A stretch of 23,456 nt of DNA from an uncultured Eubacteriales bacterium (GTDB lineage Bacteria > Bacillota > Clostridia > Oscillospirales > CAG-272), in contig UQXK01000027.1 in NCBI GenBank assembly GCA_900544985.1, positions 1-23,456 on the forward strand. The letters run 5' to 3'. The notes under the pieces were generated by a model, which was not told the DNA's origin, did not search any database, and worked only from the letters and a program-made list of their open reading frames with translations. Positions 14,338 through 21,029 of the stretch are shown here, piece after piece (the stretch's first letter is position 1; each line of letters starts with the position of its first letter). A program made the translations under genes and the position numbers.

Positions 14338-14349
14338 TATCATATGATA
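14313..14349 (+). promoter_or_regulatory. Candidate operator: paired CATATGATA sites around the -10 box
   Basis: CATATGATA occurs at 14313-14321 and 14341-14349. Because CATATG is palindromic, the second site read with its left flank is also TATCATATG (14338-14346), the exact reverse complement of the first. The sites overlap the -35 end and the predicted transcription start, so a bound protein would block this consensus promoter. The DUF134 protein, which has a helix-turn-helix, is a possible ligand; that link is inference. Confidence 0.5.
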
Positions 14350-14370
14350 AAAATCACAGAGGAAATGATA

Positions 14371-14739
14371 ATGCCCAGACCGAGAAAATTCAGAAAAGTT
14401 TGCAGTCTTCCGAAGAATAAAGAGTTCAGACCACAGAATAAAGAAAATAAGACTGTTACCCTGACGGTAGATGAATTCGAGGCGATACGGCTTATAGACA
14501 AAGAAAATTTTTCTCAGACGGAAGCATCTTTATATATGCAGGTATCACGTCCTACCGTACAGCAGATATACAACTCCGCAAGGAGCAAGATAGCAAATGC
14601 TTTGGTATGCGGTTTCGGTATTTTGATCGAGGGCGGGGACTATACGCTTTGCGACGGAAAAGAAAAACAGTGCGGTTGCGGAGGATGTCCGAAACACCGC
14701 AAAACGGAATGTCAGAAAAAGGCAAATAAATCTTACTGA
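14371..14739 (+). CDS. DUF134 (UPF0251) helix-turn-helix protein
   Basis: A 122-residue member of the DUF134 family. It opens with MPRPRKFRKV, the usual family start, and has a sigma-region-4-like helix-turn-helix (FSQTEASLYMQVSRPTVQQIYNSARSKI, about 47-75), then a Cys-rich tail CGCGGCPKH (101-109) with further Cys at 94 and 114 that may bind metal or a cluster. ATG 14371 is chosen because AGAGGA lies 7 bp upstream and the protein then begins with the family motif. The NifX-like gene follows 69 bp downstream on the same strand. This pairing is frequent in anaerobes and suggests regulation linked to metal or cluster handling, though the family's function is not well established. Confidence 0.85.
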   Translation: MPRPRKFRKVCSLPKNKEFRPQNKENKTVTLTVDEFEAIRLIDKENFSQTEASLYMQVSRPTVQQIYNSARSKIANALVCGFGILIEGGDYTLCDGKEKQCGCGGCPKHRKTECQKKANKSY

Positions 14740-14808
14740 CATGGATAATAACTGTTTTTTATTTGTCATAAAATAAAAATAAATAATTTTAAAGGGAGTA
14801 TATAAAAA

Positions 14809-15207
14809 ATGAAAATAGCGGTAACGTATGAAAACGGACAGGTGTTCCAGCACTTCGGACACACGGAAAAATTCAAAATCTATAATGCGGAGAACGGAAA
14901 GATAATATCTTCCGAAATCATTGACACAAACGGAAGCGGGCACGGCGCGCTTGCGGGGCTTCTGTCGGACATCCATGCGGACGTGCTGATATGCGGAGGC
15001 ATCGGCGCAGGCGCGAGAATGGCGCTTGACGACGCGGGAATAAAACTTTTCGGCGGCGTCACGGGAGACGCGGACAAAGCGGCGGAAAGCTTTGCCGCGG
15101 GAACGCTCTTGTATGATCCCGACGCAAAATGCGATCATCACGATCATCATCATGAAGAAGGGCACGTTTGCGGCAGCCACGGCTGCGGAGAACACGGCTG
15201 CCATTAA
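14809..15207 (+). CDS. NifX/NifB-family MoFe-cluster binding protein with His-rich tail
   Basis: A 132-residue protein of the dinitrogenase iron-molybdenum cofactor family (NifX/NafY-like single domain). It shows the start MKIAVTYENGQVFQHFGH, the HALAG-like stretch GHGALAGLL and the typical CGGIGAGARMALDDAGI and GVTGDADKA segments (about 62-92). Residues 105-132 form a His/Cys-rich tail (DHHDHHH, then CGSHGCGEHGCH) suited to binding metal. No nitrogenase genes are present, as is usual for such stand-alone proteins in Clostridia. It is therefore unlikely to serve nitrogen fixation and may handle an Fe-S or Mo-containing cluster. AAAGGGAG precedes the start. It probably shares the DUF134 promoter. 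Confidence 0.88.
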   Translation: MKIAVTYENGQVFQHFGHTEKFKIYNAENGKIISSEIIDTNGSGHGALAGLLSDIHADVLICGGIGAGARMALDDAGIKLFGGVTGDADKAAESFAAGTLLYDPDAKCDHHDHHHEEGHVCGSHGCGEHGCH

Positions 15208-15212
15208 AAAAC

Positions 15213-15248
15213 AATCCACATCTGTACTTTTTGATACAGATGTGGATT
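15213..15248. terminator. Bidirectional terminator between NifX-like and CoADR genes
   Basis: AATCCACATCTGTA (15213-15226) pairs with TACAGATGTGGATT (15235-15248), 8-nt loop, with an A run before and T-rich sequence after. Convergent genes end at 15207 (plus) and 15255 (minus). Confidence 0.9.
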
Positions 15249-15254
15249 TTATAT

Positions 15255-16925
15255 CTATTTACATTCCGTACAGATGTATTCGGGCACGGTCCTTTCATTT
15301 ATTACGGATTCGTATAATCTCCAACCTCCGGCAAGATTAAAACAGTCATATCCGTTTCCTTTAAGAATACGAAGGGCGATATAACTGCGAAGTCCGCTGT
15401 GGCAATGGAGATAGACGGGCTTGTCTTTGGGAATTTCATTGATTCTTTCGCGGAGAGAATCGAGAGGGATATTTATAAAGCCGTCTATTCTGCCGCGCTT
15501 TACCTCTGTCACGGTCCTTACGTCGAGGAGCGTTACGCTTCCGTCACGGGGGAGTTTTTCCACATCGTTCCAGAAAAACTGTTTCATTTTTCCGGTGATG
15601 ATATTTTCGGCTACGAAACCGAGCATATTGACGGGATCTTTGGCGCTTCCGAAAGGCGGAGCATAGCAAAGTTCAAGATTTTTAAGGTCGGTTATTTTTG
15701 CTCCGAAGCGGATAGAAGAAGCGAGCACATCCATGCGTTTGTCGACTCCGTCGAAACCGACTATCTGTGCGCCGATTATTTTGAGTGTCTTTTTGTCCCA
15801 CAGCGCTTTTATCGACATATTGCTTGCTCCGGGATAATATGAAGCGTGAGAGCCGGAATAAATATACGTCTTGTCGTAATCGATTCCCGCGGCTGCGGCG
15901 ACTTTTTCGTTGATTCCGGTTGTCGCGACCGTCATATCGAACAGCTTTAATACTGCCGAGCCCTGTGTTCCCGTATATTCGGATTTTATACCGCAGATGT
16001 TGTCCGCGGCAATGCGTCCCTGTTTATTTGCGGGGCCTGCAAGCGGGATAAAAGCAGGGGACTTTGTGATAAAATCTTCTGCTTCTACGGCGTCCCCTAC
16101 GGCATAGATGTTTTGAATGTTCGTTTTCATATGACGGTCGACAATGATGCTTCCTCGGCGATTCACTTCTATTCCGCAGTCTTTTGCCAATGAGGTTTCG
16201 GGACGGACGCCTACGGACATGATTATCATTTCCGCGTCGATCGTACCGTTCTGCAAGATCACGGTATTGTCGTCTATCGCTTTTACGCCGTTATTCAGAT
16301 ACAGTTTTATCCCCTTTGATTTTATATAGCGGTGTACGTCGGCAGCCATGTCGAAATCAAGCGGAGCTATTAAATGGTCTGCAAGCTCTACTACGGAAAC
16401 ATCGAGCCCCGCTTCTTTTAAATTTTCCGCCATTTCGACTCCGATATATCCGCCGCCTATAACAACTGCCGATTTCGGGTTGCTTTTTTCTATATATTCT
16501 TTTATCTTCAACGTGTCGGGAATATTTCTGAGCGTGAACACGATATTACTGTCTATACCTTCTATATTCGGCTTTATCGGTTCCGCACCTGGGGAAAGAA
16601 TAAGATTATCGTAGCTTTCCGTGTATATCTCTCCCGATTTCAGATTTTTTACGGTGACCGTTTTTTCTTCCGGGGATATCCTTACGGCTTCGTTCTTTAT
16701 GCGAACGTCGATGTTGAATCTTTTTCTGAAACTTTCCGGCGTCTGCAAAGTAAGATCGTTTTTATCTGTTATCGCTCCGCCGATATAGTACGGAAGCCCG
16801 CAATTCGCAAAGGAGATAAAATCTCCGCGCTCCAAGATTACGATTTCGCAAGCCTCGTCGAGCCTGCGAAGCCTTGCCGCCGCAGACGCGCCGCCTGCTA
16901 CGCCGCCGATAATTATTGTTTTCAT
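15255..16925 (-). CDS. CoA-disulfide reductase-like flavoenzyme with C-terminal rhodanese domain
   Basis: A 556-residue FAD- and NAD(P)H-dependent disulfide reductase of the CoADR/NADH oxidase group fused to a rhodanese domain. The FAD-binding GGVAGGASAAARLRR is at the N-terminus. Cys42 in SFANCGLPYYIGG is the single redox Cys typical of CoA-disulfide and CoA-persulfide reductases. The NAD-binding site is VVIGGGYIGVEMAENL, and VYAVGDAVE ends the FAD site. The rhodanese domain (about 460-540) has active Cys508 in HCHSGLR. The protein ends in CTECK, an extra CxxC of unknown role. Such fusions reduce CoA-persulfide or polysulfide, so a role in sulfane-sulfur or low-molecular thiol redox balance is likely. 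AAAGAGGCG precedes the start. It is divergent from the Crp/Fnr gene with only 31 bp between start codons. Confidence 0.9.
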   Translation of the reverse strand: MKTIIIGGVAGGASAAARLRRLDEACEIVILERGDFISFANCGLPYYIGGAITDKNDLTLQTPESFRKRFNIDVRIKNEAVRISPEEKTVTVKNLKSGEIYTESYDNLILSPGAEPIKPNIEGIDSNIVFTLRNIPDTLKIKEYIEKSNPKSAVVIGGGYIGVEMAENLKEAGLDVSVVELADHLIAPLDFDMAADVHRYIKSKGIKLYLNNGVKAIDDNTVILQNGTIDAEMIIMSVGVRPETSLAKDCGIEVNRRGSIIVDRHMKTNIQNIYAVGDAVEAEDFITKSPAFIPLAGPANKQGRIAADNICGIKSEYTGTQGSAVLKLFDMTVATTGINEKVAAAAGIDYDKTYIYSGSHASYYPGASNMSIKALWDKKTLKIIGAQIVGFDGVDKRMDVLASSIRFGAKITDLKNLELCYAPPFGSAKDPVNMLGFVAENIITGKMKQFFWNDVEKLPRDGSVTLLDVRTVTEVKRGRIDGFINIPLDSLRERINEIPKDKPVYLHCHSGLRSYIALRILKGNGYDCFNLAGGWRLYESVINERTVPEYICTECK

Positions 16926-16956
16926 ATATTACGCCTCTTTTCTGAAAGGAGTTTTT

Positions 16957-17631
16957 ATGGCACAACCACTGTTTGAATCTTTTTATGAAGAAGTATTGCC
17001 GTTTTGGAACGACATTTCAAAGTCCGACAGGGAGATCATTTGTCAAAATTCTTTTGATATAGTATACCCGAAGGGGACGAATATTCATGACGGGAACGAA
17101 TGCTCGGGAGTTATTTTTGTCCGCTCCGGAAGTCTACGCCTTTACATAATGTCGGAAAGCGGAAAGGATATCACGTTATACCGTCTGCACAAGGGCGATA
17201 TGTGTATGCTGTCCGCCTCATGCGTGTTGAAGACGATTACTTTCGACGTTTTTGTAGACGCAGAGGAGGACAGCGAATGTTATGTGATAAGCGGCAGCTC
17301 TTTTGCAGAGGTTTCCTCCCGAAATCCGCAGATGAAGATATTCGCCCTCGAAACCGCCGTAAGCCGATTTTCCGATGTGATGTGGGTAATGCAGCAGATA
17401 CTTTTTATGAGCATAGACAAACGTCTTGCGGTTTTTCTTTTGGACGAATCGGCGAGAATAAATTCGGATATTATCACGCTTACGCATGAGCAGATCGCAC
17501 GTTATATGGGATCTGCCCGCGAAGTCGTATCAAGAATGCTGAAATATTTTGCAAATGAGGGAATAGTGGAGCTATCACGCAAGGGAATAAAAATTCTTGA
17601 CAAAAAGCGCCTGCGTAAATCAGCCCTTTAA
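16957..17631 (+). CDS. Crp/Fnr family transcriptional regulator
   Basis: A 224-residue Crp/Fnr protein: a cyclic-nucleotide-binding-like beta-roll (about 20-115), a long dimer helix, and a C-terminal winged helix with recognition segment THEQIARYMGSAREVVSRMLKYFANEGIVEL. No N-terminal FNR-type Cys cluster is present, and the cAMP-binding residues of CRP are not evident. Cys83 and Cys89 in DMCMLSASCVL lie where related Firmicute regulators carry Cys, which suggests thiol or redox sensing; that is inference. AAAGGAG precedes the start. It diverges from the CoADR-rhodanese gene and converges on thioredoxin, overlapping its 3-prime end by 12 bp. A likely target site lies upstream of thioredoxin (18050-18064). 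Confidence 0.9.
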   Translation: MAQPLFESFYEEVLPFWNDISKSDREIICQNSFDIVYPKGTNIHDGNECSGVIFVRSGSLRLYIMSESGKDITLYRLHKGDMCMLSASCVLKTITFDVFVDAEEDSECYVISGSSFAEVSSRNPQMKIFALETAVSRFSDVMWVMQQILFMSIDKRLAVFLLDESARINSDIITLTHEQIARYMGSAREVVSRMLKYFANEGIVELSRKGIKILDKKRLRKSAL

Positions 17632-17928
17632 CATATCGAGGATCTGCTCTTTCGGTCTTGCTCCCACTGTCTGATTTATTATTTTTCCGTTTTTCATTAC
17701 GACAAGCGTAGGAATGCTCATAACGCCGAAAGCCTGGGCGAGCTCCGGTTCATTGTCCACATTGATCTTTCCTACGACATATTGCGGATTTTCCTCTGCT
17801 ATTTCGTCTACCAGGGGCGATACCATACGGCACGGACCGCACCAATCGGCATAGAAATCAAGAAGGACAGTTTTATCTCCGGATTTTACAGAATCGAAAT
17901 TGTTTTTGTTTACGCTTATAACTGACAT
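17620..17928 (-). CDS. trxA: Thioredoxin
   Basis: A 102-residue classical thioredoxin, the general dithiol reductant that receives electrons from thioredoxin reductase. The active site is WCGPCR (Cys30 and Cys33); the cis-Pro lies in SIPTLVVMKNGK, and the typical FYADWCGPC and KINVDNEPELAQAFGV segments are present. The start follows AAAGGAAC. Its last 12 bp overlap the end of the convergent Crp/Fnr gene. The upstream promoter has a good -10 but no -35, with a Crp-like palindrome in the activator position. No thioredoxin reductase gene is in view, although the CoADR-like enzyme is one gene away. Confidence 0.95.
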   Translation of the reverse strand: MSVISVNKNNFDSVKSGDKTVLLDFYADWCGPCRMVSPLVDEIAEENPQYVVGKINVDNEPELAQAFGVMSIPTLVVMKNGKIINQTVGARPKEQILDMLKG

Positions 17929-18021
17929 ATTTTTTAGTTCCTTTCTCTTGTTTATATATTTTTATAATATTAAAAGAATTTATATGCATCTGCGATTTAC
18001 GCTTCTGCGCTTTGTGAAATT

Positions 18022-18027
18022 ATTATA
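18022..18027 (-). promoter_or_regulatory. -10 box of thioredoxin promoter
   Basis: TATAAT on the minus strand. The bases 17 bp upstream (AGAAAA) do not resemble TTGACA, as expected for an activator-dependent promoter. The predicted transcription start is near 18015, giving a leader of about 87 nt. Confidence 0.6.
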
Positions 18028-18049
18028 GCCTATCTTTGCTTTTGTTTTC

Positions 18050-18064
18050 TGTGACAAAGTCACA
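18050..18064. promoter_or_regulatory. Candidate Crp/Fnr-family binding palindrome
   Basis: TGTGACAAAGTCACA is a perfect 15-bp palindrome (TGTGAC-AAA-GTCACA) with TGTGA/TCACA half-sites like those read by the Crp/Fnr family; the centre is one base shorter than the E. coli CRP site. Its centre (18057) lies about 42 bp upstream of the predicted thioredoxin transcription start, the class II activator position. The neighbouring Crp/Fnr gene is the natural candidate regulator. Confidence 0.6.
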
Positions 18065-18144
18065 TTTTTAAGGTAAAAATGCGACGGGATTTATTTCATC
18101 TTTTTTATAAAATTATTGCGCACGGGAAGTGCGGCTATACAAAA

Positions 18145-18173
18145 GACCTTGCGAAAAATTATTTCGCAAGGTC
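18145..18173 (-). terminator. Terminator of GMP synthetase gene
   Basis: GACCTTGCGAAA (18145-18156) pairs with TTTCGCAAGGTC (18162-18173) around AATTA, with T-rich sequence on both sides. It lies 31 bp after the stop codon at 18205 and insulates guaA from the thioredoxin promoter. Confidence 0.85.
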
Positions 18174-18204
18174 GATTTTTTGATTTAACTTAAATTGAGA
18201 TATA

Positions 18205-20082
18205 TCAGAGCCACTCTACCGTTGCGGGCGGTTTGCCTGTTACATCATAGAATACGGCGGATATTTTGTCTCCGAGGGTGGAGGTTATTTTGTTTGCCGT
18301 TTCTTTAAGAGCTTCGATGGAGAAATCTTTTCCGGGAACTGCGGGGCGCGCTGTCATAAAGTCGCTTGTGACAACGGCGCGTATAGCTATGCTGTATTTT
18401 CCTTTTCCAGAAAGAGAGAAGGGAAGAAGAACGGCAAAGCACTGGCTGATGTTCTTGTTCATTATTCCGCCTGTTACGATAGCGTCTGCCTCTCTTAAAA
18501 TATCGGTGGAGTCATATCCCAGATGAAGCGGGGCAAAAGAAAGCTCTTCTGCTGTTTTTACATTATCTATTCTGTATGCGACGCGGTTTATATAGGAAAG
18601 CGTGTTCGGGATTTTCTTTGCGATGTCGAATATCTCGTCAAAATCGCAGGAAAGTCTGTCTTCCAAGCCTGTTTTGTCTATTATAGCGAGCTTTTTGTAG
18701 CTTCTGTTGTCTCCCTGAACTCCTACGCTGTTTATAGGTGCTATCATAGAGGAATATCCTGCGGGGGCGCAGATGTTTTCAAGTCCTGCTCTTTCCTCAT
18801 CGGTATATTCTACCGGACCGTCTGCACAGATTATTCTGACTCCGAGTCCCGGACCGGGGAACGGCTGACGGGAGGCGACTTCTTCGGGAAGACCGAGCAT
18901 TCTCGCTACTTTTCTGACTTCGTCCTTGTGCCAGTCCCAGTTTGTCTCTATTATCATACCGCGGTCGCGCGCCGCACGGACGATATCGACGTCGTTGTGG
19001 TGCGTCTTTATCGTATTTGCGTATCCGCTTACATCGGGGTTGCCGCTTTCTATAAGGTCGGGGCGAAGCGTGCCCTGAGCTATGAACGTATTGTCGAAAT
19101 CGGTTATTCCGAGCTTGTCCGCAGCTTCTTTTGTGACTTTTATGAACATTGTTCCGATGACTTTGCGTATCGTTTCGGGATCGCAGGTCTTGGAGATAGG
19201 TCCTATCTCGTTTCCGTGTCCGTCATCGACGGTGCCGTTGAAAAATTCTTCTGCGGCGTTGAGACGGAGCATATTTTTAAGACCGAGCTTTGAAAGCTCC
19301 TTGCATATAAGGTCGCTTTCGTTCTTTCTCATCATGCCGTGGTCTACGTGTATCGCATAAACCTGTTCGGGATCGAGCGCGCGAGTAAGAAGCGCGGCTG
19401 TAACGGCACTGTCAACTCCTCCCGAAACGAGTACGAGGACCTTTTTGTCTTTTCCGACGCGTTCCTGTATCATTTTTACAGATGTTTCTATGCGGTCATC
19501 AAGCGCGTAAACTTCTTTTAATCCGCACATTCCGCGAAGGAAGTTTTCGAGCATTTTTATTCCGTTTACGGTGGGTTCTACTTCCGGGTGGAACTGTACG
19601 CCTGCGATTTTGTCTTTTTCGTCGTAGACTGCTGCCACGATATCTCCTGTTTTGCCCACGCATTTAAAGCCTTGCGGCATTTCCTTTACGGCGTCTCCGT
19701 GGCTCATAAGTACGAGCTGTTCTTCTTCGAGAGAAGCGAAGAGCGGGCAGGAAGAATCTATTTTTATCGGTATCTGACCGTATTCCGTTTTTACTCCGGG
19801 GAATACCTTTCCGCCGAAATGTTCGCATATAAGCTGCATTCCGTAGCATATGCCGAGCATCGGCTTGCCGAGATCGAAAATACGCGCGTCGTATTTGGGG
19901 GCGCCGTCGCTCCAAACGCTGGAAGGTCCGCCGCTTAATACAAACGCATTGTATCCGCCGAGTTTACTTATATCTGCTCCGATGGGCAGTATATCCGTAT
20001 AGACGCCGAGTTCTCTTATTTTTCTGTCTATAACTTTGGTGTATTGCCCGCCGCAATCCAAAATAGCTACTTTTTCGTTCAT
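18205..20082 (-). CDS. guaA: GMP synthetase (glutamine-hydrolysing), long type
   Basis: A 625-residue GMP synthetase, converting XMP, ATP and glutamine to GMP in purine synthesis. The glutamine amidotransferase domain has triad Cys79 (GICYGMQ), His165 and Glu167 (GVQFHPEVEPT). The ATP pyrophosphatase PP-loop is SGGVDS (220-225). The C-terminal dimer domain ends in KPPATVEW. At 625 residues it is about 100 longer than the usual bacterial enzyme (about 510-525). Segments such as QYTKVIDRKIREL, TLRPDLIES, IKTHHND, SVGVQGDNRSY and SDFMTARPAVPG resemble the long form known from animals. Start ATG 20082 follows AAAGGA; an in-frame start at 20256 is rejected because it lies upstream of the promoter. 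No purine riboswitch was recognised in the leader. Confidence 0.95.
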   Translation of the reverse strand: MNEKVAILDCGGQYTKVIDRKIRELGVYTDILPIGADISKLGGYNAFVLSGGPSSVWSDGAPKYDARIFDLGKPMLGICYGMQLICEHFGGKVFPGVKTEYGQIPIKIDSSCPLFASLEEEQLVLMSHGDAVKEMPQGFKCVGKTGDIVAAVYDEKDKIAGVQFHPEVEPTVNGIKMLENFLRGMCGLKEVYALDDRIETSVKMIQERVGKDKKVLVLVSGGVDSAVTAALLTRALDPEQVYAIHVDHGMMRKNESDLICKELSKLGLKNMLRLNAAEEFFNGTVDDGHGNEIGPISKTCDPETIRKVIGTMFIKVTKEAADKLGITDFDNTFIAQGTLRPDLIESGNPDVSGYANTIKTHHNDVDIVRAARDRGMIIETNWDWHKDEVRKVARMLGLPEEVASRQPFPGPGLGVRIICADGPVEYTDEERAGLENICAPAGYSSMIAPINSVGVQGDNRSYKKLAIIDKTGLEDRLSCDFDEIFDIAKKIPNTLSYINRVAYRIDNVKTAEELSFAPLHLGYDSTDILREADAIVTGGIMNKNISQCFAVLLPFSLSGKGKYSIAIRAVVTSDFMTARPAVPGKDFSIEALKETANKITSTLGDKISAVFYDVTGKPPATVEWL

Positions 20083-20143
20083 TTTGCTTTCCTTTCGAGA
20101 ATACGATGTAAAAAGTAATGAGAATCTTAAAATTATCAAAGTT

Positions 20144-20172
20144 ATTATATTATAAAATATCGGATCTTGCAA
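20144..20172 (-). promoter_or_regulatory. Promoter of guaA
   Basis: Minus-strand TTGCAA (20167-20172), 17-bp spacer, TATAAT (20144-20149). The predicted leader of about 55 nt is too short for a purine riboswitch. Confidence 0.75.
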
Positions 20173-20261
20173 TAGCGAAAAGATAAAAAGAATGGCGAAA
20201 GTTCTATGTTTTTGACATATAAGGAAAATATACATTTGTATCTCTTCTTTATTCATCCGTA

Positions 20262-20526
20262 TAAGACCTACTTTTCTTTCGGAGAAAAGTAGGCAAAAGA
20301 ACTTCGCACCGAATACACCACTCTATTTTGGGAAAGCTTTTGAAGATTCACAAGAAACTTTTCTCGAAAAGTTTCTTGTGTCGGAGTCCCACGGCGGAAG
20401 CCTCAACATTTAACGCACACAAAAAACGCGGTGTACACCGCGTTTTTATTTTGTCATAGTATGTTGGAACTGCCGTGAGGGGACCTTGCTTTAAGGGGCT
20501 TTTGAAAAAGCCCCTTAAAAATCCGC
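20262..20526 (+). repeat. Composite hairpin repeat, copy 5
   Basis: A full unit upstream of guaA. Modules: CCTACTTTTCT/AGAAAAGTAGG (20267-20293), the GCACCGAATACACCACT lead, CACAAGAAACTTTT/AAAAGTTTCTTGTG (20349-20380), a variant of the GGGGC module (CGGAGTCCCACGGCGGAAG), a 26-bp perfect palindromic terminator-like stem centred on CGCGGTGT/ACACCGCG (20422-20447), a TTGGAAC half whose partner half is lost, and TTAAGGGGC/GCCCCTTAA (20491-20518). The GCCCC stem is fully matched here, where copies 1 and 3 have one mismatch. Confidence 0.85.
20422..20447. terminator. Terminator-like palindrome inside repeat copy 5
   Basis: A perfect 26-bp palindrome, AAAAACGCGGTGT followed by ACACCGCGTTTTT. It is not directly next to any stop codon, so its role may be structural or insulating between the small membrane-protein gene and guaA, both on the minus strand. 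Confidence 0.6.
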
Positions 20527-20716
20527 ACACACCTTTCTTTCGGAGAAAGGTGTGCCAAAGAACTTTGCACCGAACACACCACTTTATTTTTGTGAAGCTT
20601 TTGAAGTTCCAAGAAACTTTTCCCGAAAAGTTTCTTTGGTCGGAGTCCCACGGCGGAAATCCCAACTGATAATTCTTATAAAAAAGAAGCGAATTTTAAT
20701 TCGCTTCCTTTTCTGC
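20527..20716 (+). repeat. Composite hairpin repeat, copy 6
   Basis: In tandem with copy 5. Modules: CACACCTTTCT/AGAAAGGTGTG (20528-20554), the CACCGAACACACCACTTTAT lead, AAGAAACTTTT/AAAAGTTTCTT (20611-20636, loop CCCG), a degraded GGGGC module, and a GAAGCGAATT/AATTCGCTTC stem (20686-20707) as the terminator-like module. The right arm of this last stem lies within the final codons of the minus-strand gene ending at 20696. Confidence 0.8.
20686..20707 (-). terminator. Terminator overlapping the 3-prime end of the small membrane-protein gene
   Basis: GAAGCGAATT (20686-20695) pairs with AATTCGCTTC (20698-20707); the minus strand continues into a T run at 20679-20685. The stem includes the stop codon and the last codons of the gene. 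Confidence 0.65.
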
Positions 20717-20968
20717 CGTTTTAGCCGTTTTATATAGAATTTCTTTTTTTATTTTGGATTTGTTTCGCCATCTCATAACGATATGGACTGTTGCGATAAG
20801 CGCCGTTGCGCCTAAGAAAAACATCGCAAGATCATATTCCGAGCATTTTATATTTAATTCCACGATATTCTTTTTCATGCATTTTGTGCATTTTCTTATT
20901 TCGTGTTCCATATCATGAGCTGCATTTTTGGCGCTTTCCATTGCGTTTTCTCTGAAATCTTTCATCAT
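20696..20968 (-). CDS. Small membrane protein of unknown function
   Basis: A protein of about 90 residues that I do not recognise. It has an amphipathic, charged N-terminal part (MMKDFRENAMESAKNAAHDM), a CTKC pair (residues 27-30), one transmembrane helix (about 47-66, LAMFFLGATALIATVHIVM) and a Lys-rich tail ending KEAN. The positive charge after the helix suggests the C-terminus faces the cytoplasm. The start is uncertain: ATG 20968 lies 12 bp from a GGAAGGG site, ATG 20965 is 15 bp away, and ATG 20980 abuts it with no spacing. It follows the DacF-like gene closely on the same strand, so it is probably the last gene of the ribF operon. Its last codons form one arm of the terminator stem. 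Confidence 0.6.
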   Translation of the reverse strand: MMKDFRENAMESAKNAAHDMEHEIRKCTKCMKKNIVELNIKCSEYDLAMFFLGATALIATVHIVMRWRNKSKIKKEILYKTAKTAEKEAN

Positions 20969-21029
20969 AAACAAACACATCCCTTCCGAAATTTATTATT
21001 TGCGGATTCCATGTGTTATATCCGAAGAA

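Noticed and set aside
14809..15207. Nitrogen fixation role for the NifX-like gene
   Set aside because: No nitrogenase or other cofactor-assembly genes are in the window; stand-alone members of this family are common in non-fixing anaerobes.
20083..20261. Possible purine riboswitch before guaA
   Set aside because: The predicted leader is only about 55 nt and no three-way-junction core sequence was recognised.
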